62,730 nt of DNA from Cryptosporangium phraense (GTDB taxonomy: Bacteria > Actinomycetota > Actinomycetes > Mycobacteriales > Cryptosporangiaceae). The position numbers were made by a program, and so were the translations under genes. Position 1 is the first letter of the stretch; every line of letters begins with the position of its first letter. The stretch covers positions 1 through 62,730 of the forward strand of contig NZ_VIRS01000039.1 of NCBI RefSeq assembly GCF_006912135.1. Reading direction: 5' to 3'. This document shows positions 62,453-62,730 of the stretch, piece by piece. The notes under the pieces are model-generated. The model made no database searches. It had not been told where the DNA came from and worked only from the letters and a program-made list of their open reading frames with translations.

Positions 62453-62730
62453 GCGTGACGGCGCTCGGGTGGATGGGCGAGACGCTGTTGGCTCGGCGGC
62501 ACCGCTCCTGTGGCGGGCCGATCGAGCTGCATGGCCGGGTGCGGGGCTGGTGCGCCGGGGGCGGGCGCCTAGCGCTGAGCTGGGTGGGTCGGGCTGGTCG
62601 GTCGTTCTGCGACGGGCCGGTGGTTGCCGACAGGGCGGATCGGGCTGGTCGGTCGATCCGCGGCCGGTGGGCGGTTGACGACCGGCGCGCGGATCTCGGG
62701 ATCAGGGCGGCGGCGGATCGTGAGGCCGCG
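62453..62730. other. window end without supported gene
   Basis: GC-rich sequence with small repeats such as ggctggtcggtc (62598 and 62644), and no codon bias in one frame. It may be the flank of the array or of a gene beyond the window. Confidence 0.4.

Overview
The window is high-GC DNA read as chromosome of an actinomycete (Actinomycetota). Evidence: strong G/C third-position bias, many GTG starts, many 4-base GTGA stop/start overlaps, and conserved actinobacterial blocks (eno-divIC-DUF501-ppx/gppA; mtrA-mtrB-lpqB-comF-hpf; DUF58-MoxR-DUF4350-DUF4129). A spoIIM-family gene, a tRNA-Leu(UAA) of the bldA type and rare TTA codons suggest a Streptomyces-like, possibly differentiating, lineage. 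The genus cannot be fixed from sequence alone.

Layout. 0-1.6 kb: decayed IS3-type transposase pieces. 1.6-7.5 kb: a secreted metzincin-type peptidase, two divergent PAS histidine kinases (one with a ruined ATP-binding domain), a response regulator and a Uma2-like protein. 7.6-12.7 kb: DUF885 peptidase-like protein, then enolase, DivIC-like protein, DUF501 and Ppx/GppA. 12.7-20.5 kb: AraC-type regulator divergent from an NmrA-like reductase, a SCO5389-like protein with a CooC/ParA-like ATPase, and a coupled trio of BI-1-like membrane protein, small helical protein and membrane-anchored beta-helix protein. 20.5-24 kb: bldA-like tRNA, type II NADH dehydrogenase, family 5 uracil-DNA glycosylase and a dienelactone-hydrolase-like protein. 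24-25.5 kb: ArsR, IS21 and IS5 debris. 25.5-32.9 kb: polysaccharide locus (GT2 synthase, galE, ugd; divergent UDP-glucuronate decarboxylase). 33-43 kb: thiolase, two SGNH hydrolases, a membrane-anchored STAND/TPR protein, cystathionine beta-synthase, and a coupled membrane nucleotide cyclase plus Crp-like regulator. 43-46 kb: a secreted protein, a DUF6529-like membrane protein, a Rieske lipoprotein and SpoIIM. 46.1-48.7 kb: an array of roughly 452-bp tandem repeats without genes. 48.7-60.9 kb: adenosine deaminase family gene, the MoxR/DUF58 operon, MtrAB-LpqB, ComF and HPF. 60.9-62.7 kb: a second array, about 487 bp per unit, each unit carrying a long inverted repeat.

How genes may work together. 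Ugd makes UDP-glucuronate, the divergent decarboxylase converts it to UDP-xylose, GalE supplies UDP-galactose, and the GT2 synthase could build an exported polymer. The first gene of that operon, the divergent decarboxylase gene and the STAND gene each have a single TTA codon, the codon read by the tRNA encoded in this window, so translation of these genes may be developmentally gated. The cyclase and Crp-like protein form a compact cyclic-nucleotide module. MtrA/MtrB/LpqB is the conserved envelope and cell-cycle signalling system. Less expected items are the two long-period arrays, the pseudokinase next to an intact kinase, and the TTA-codon distribution.
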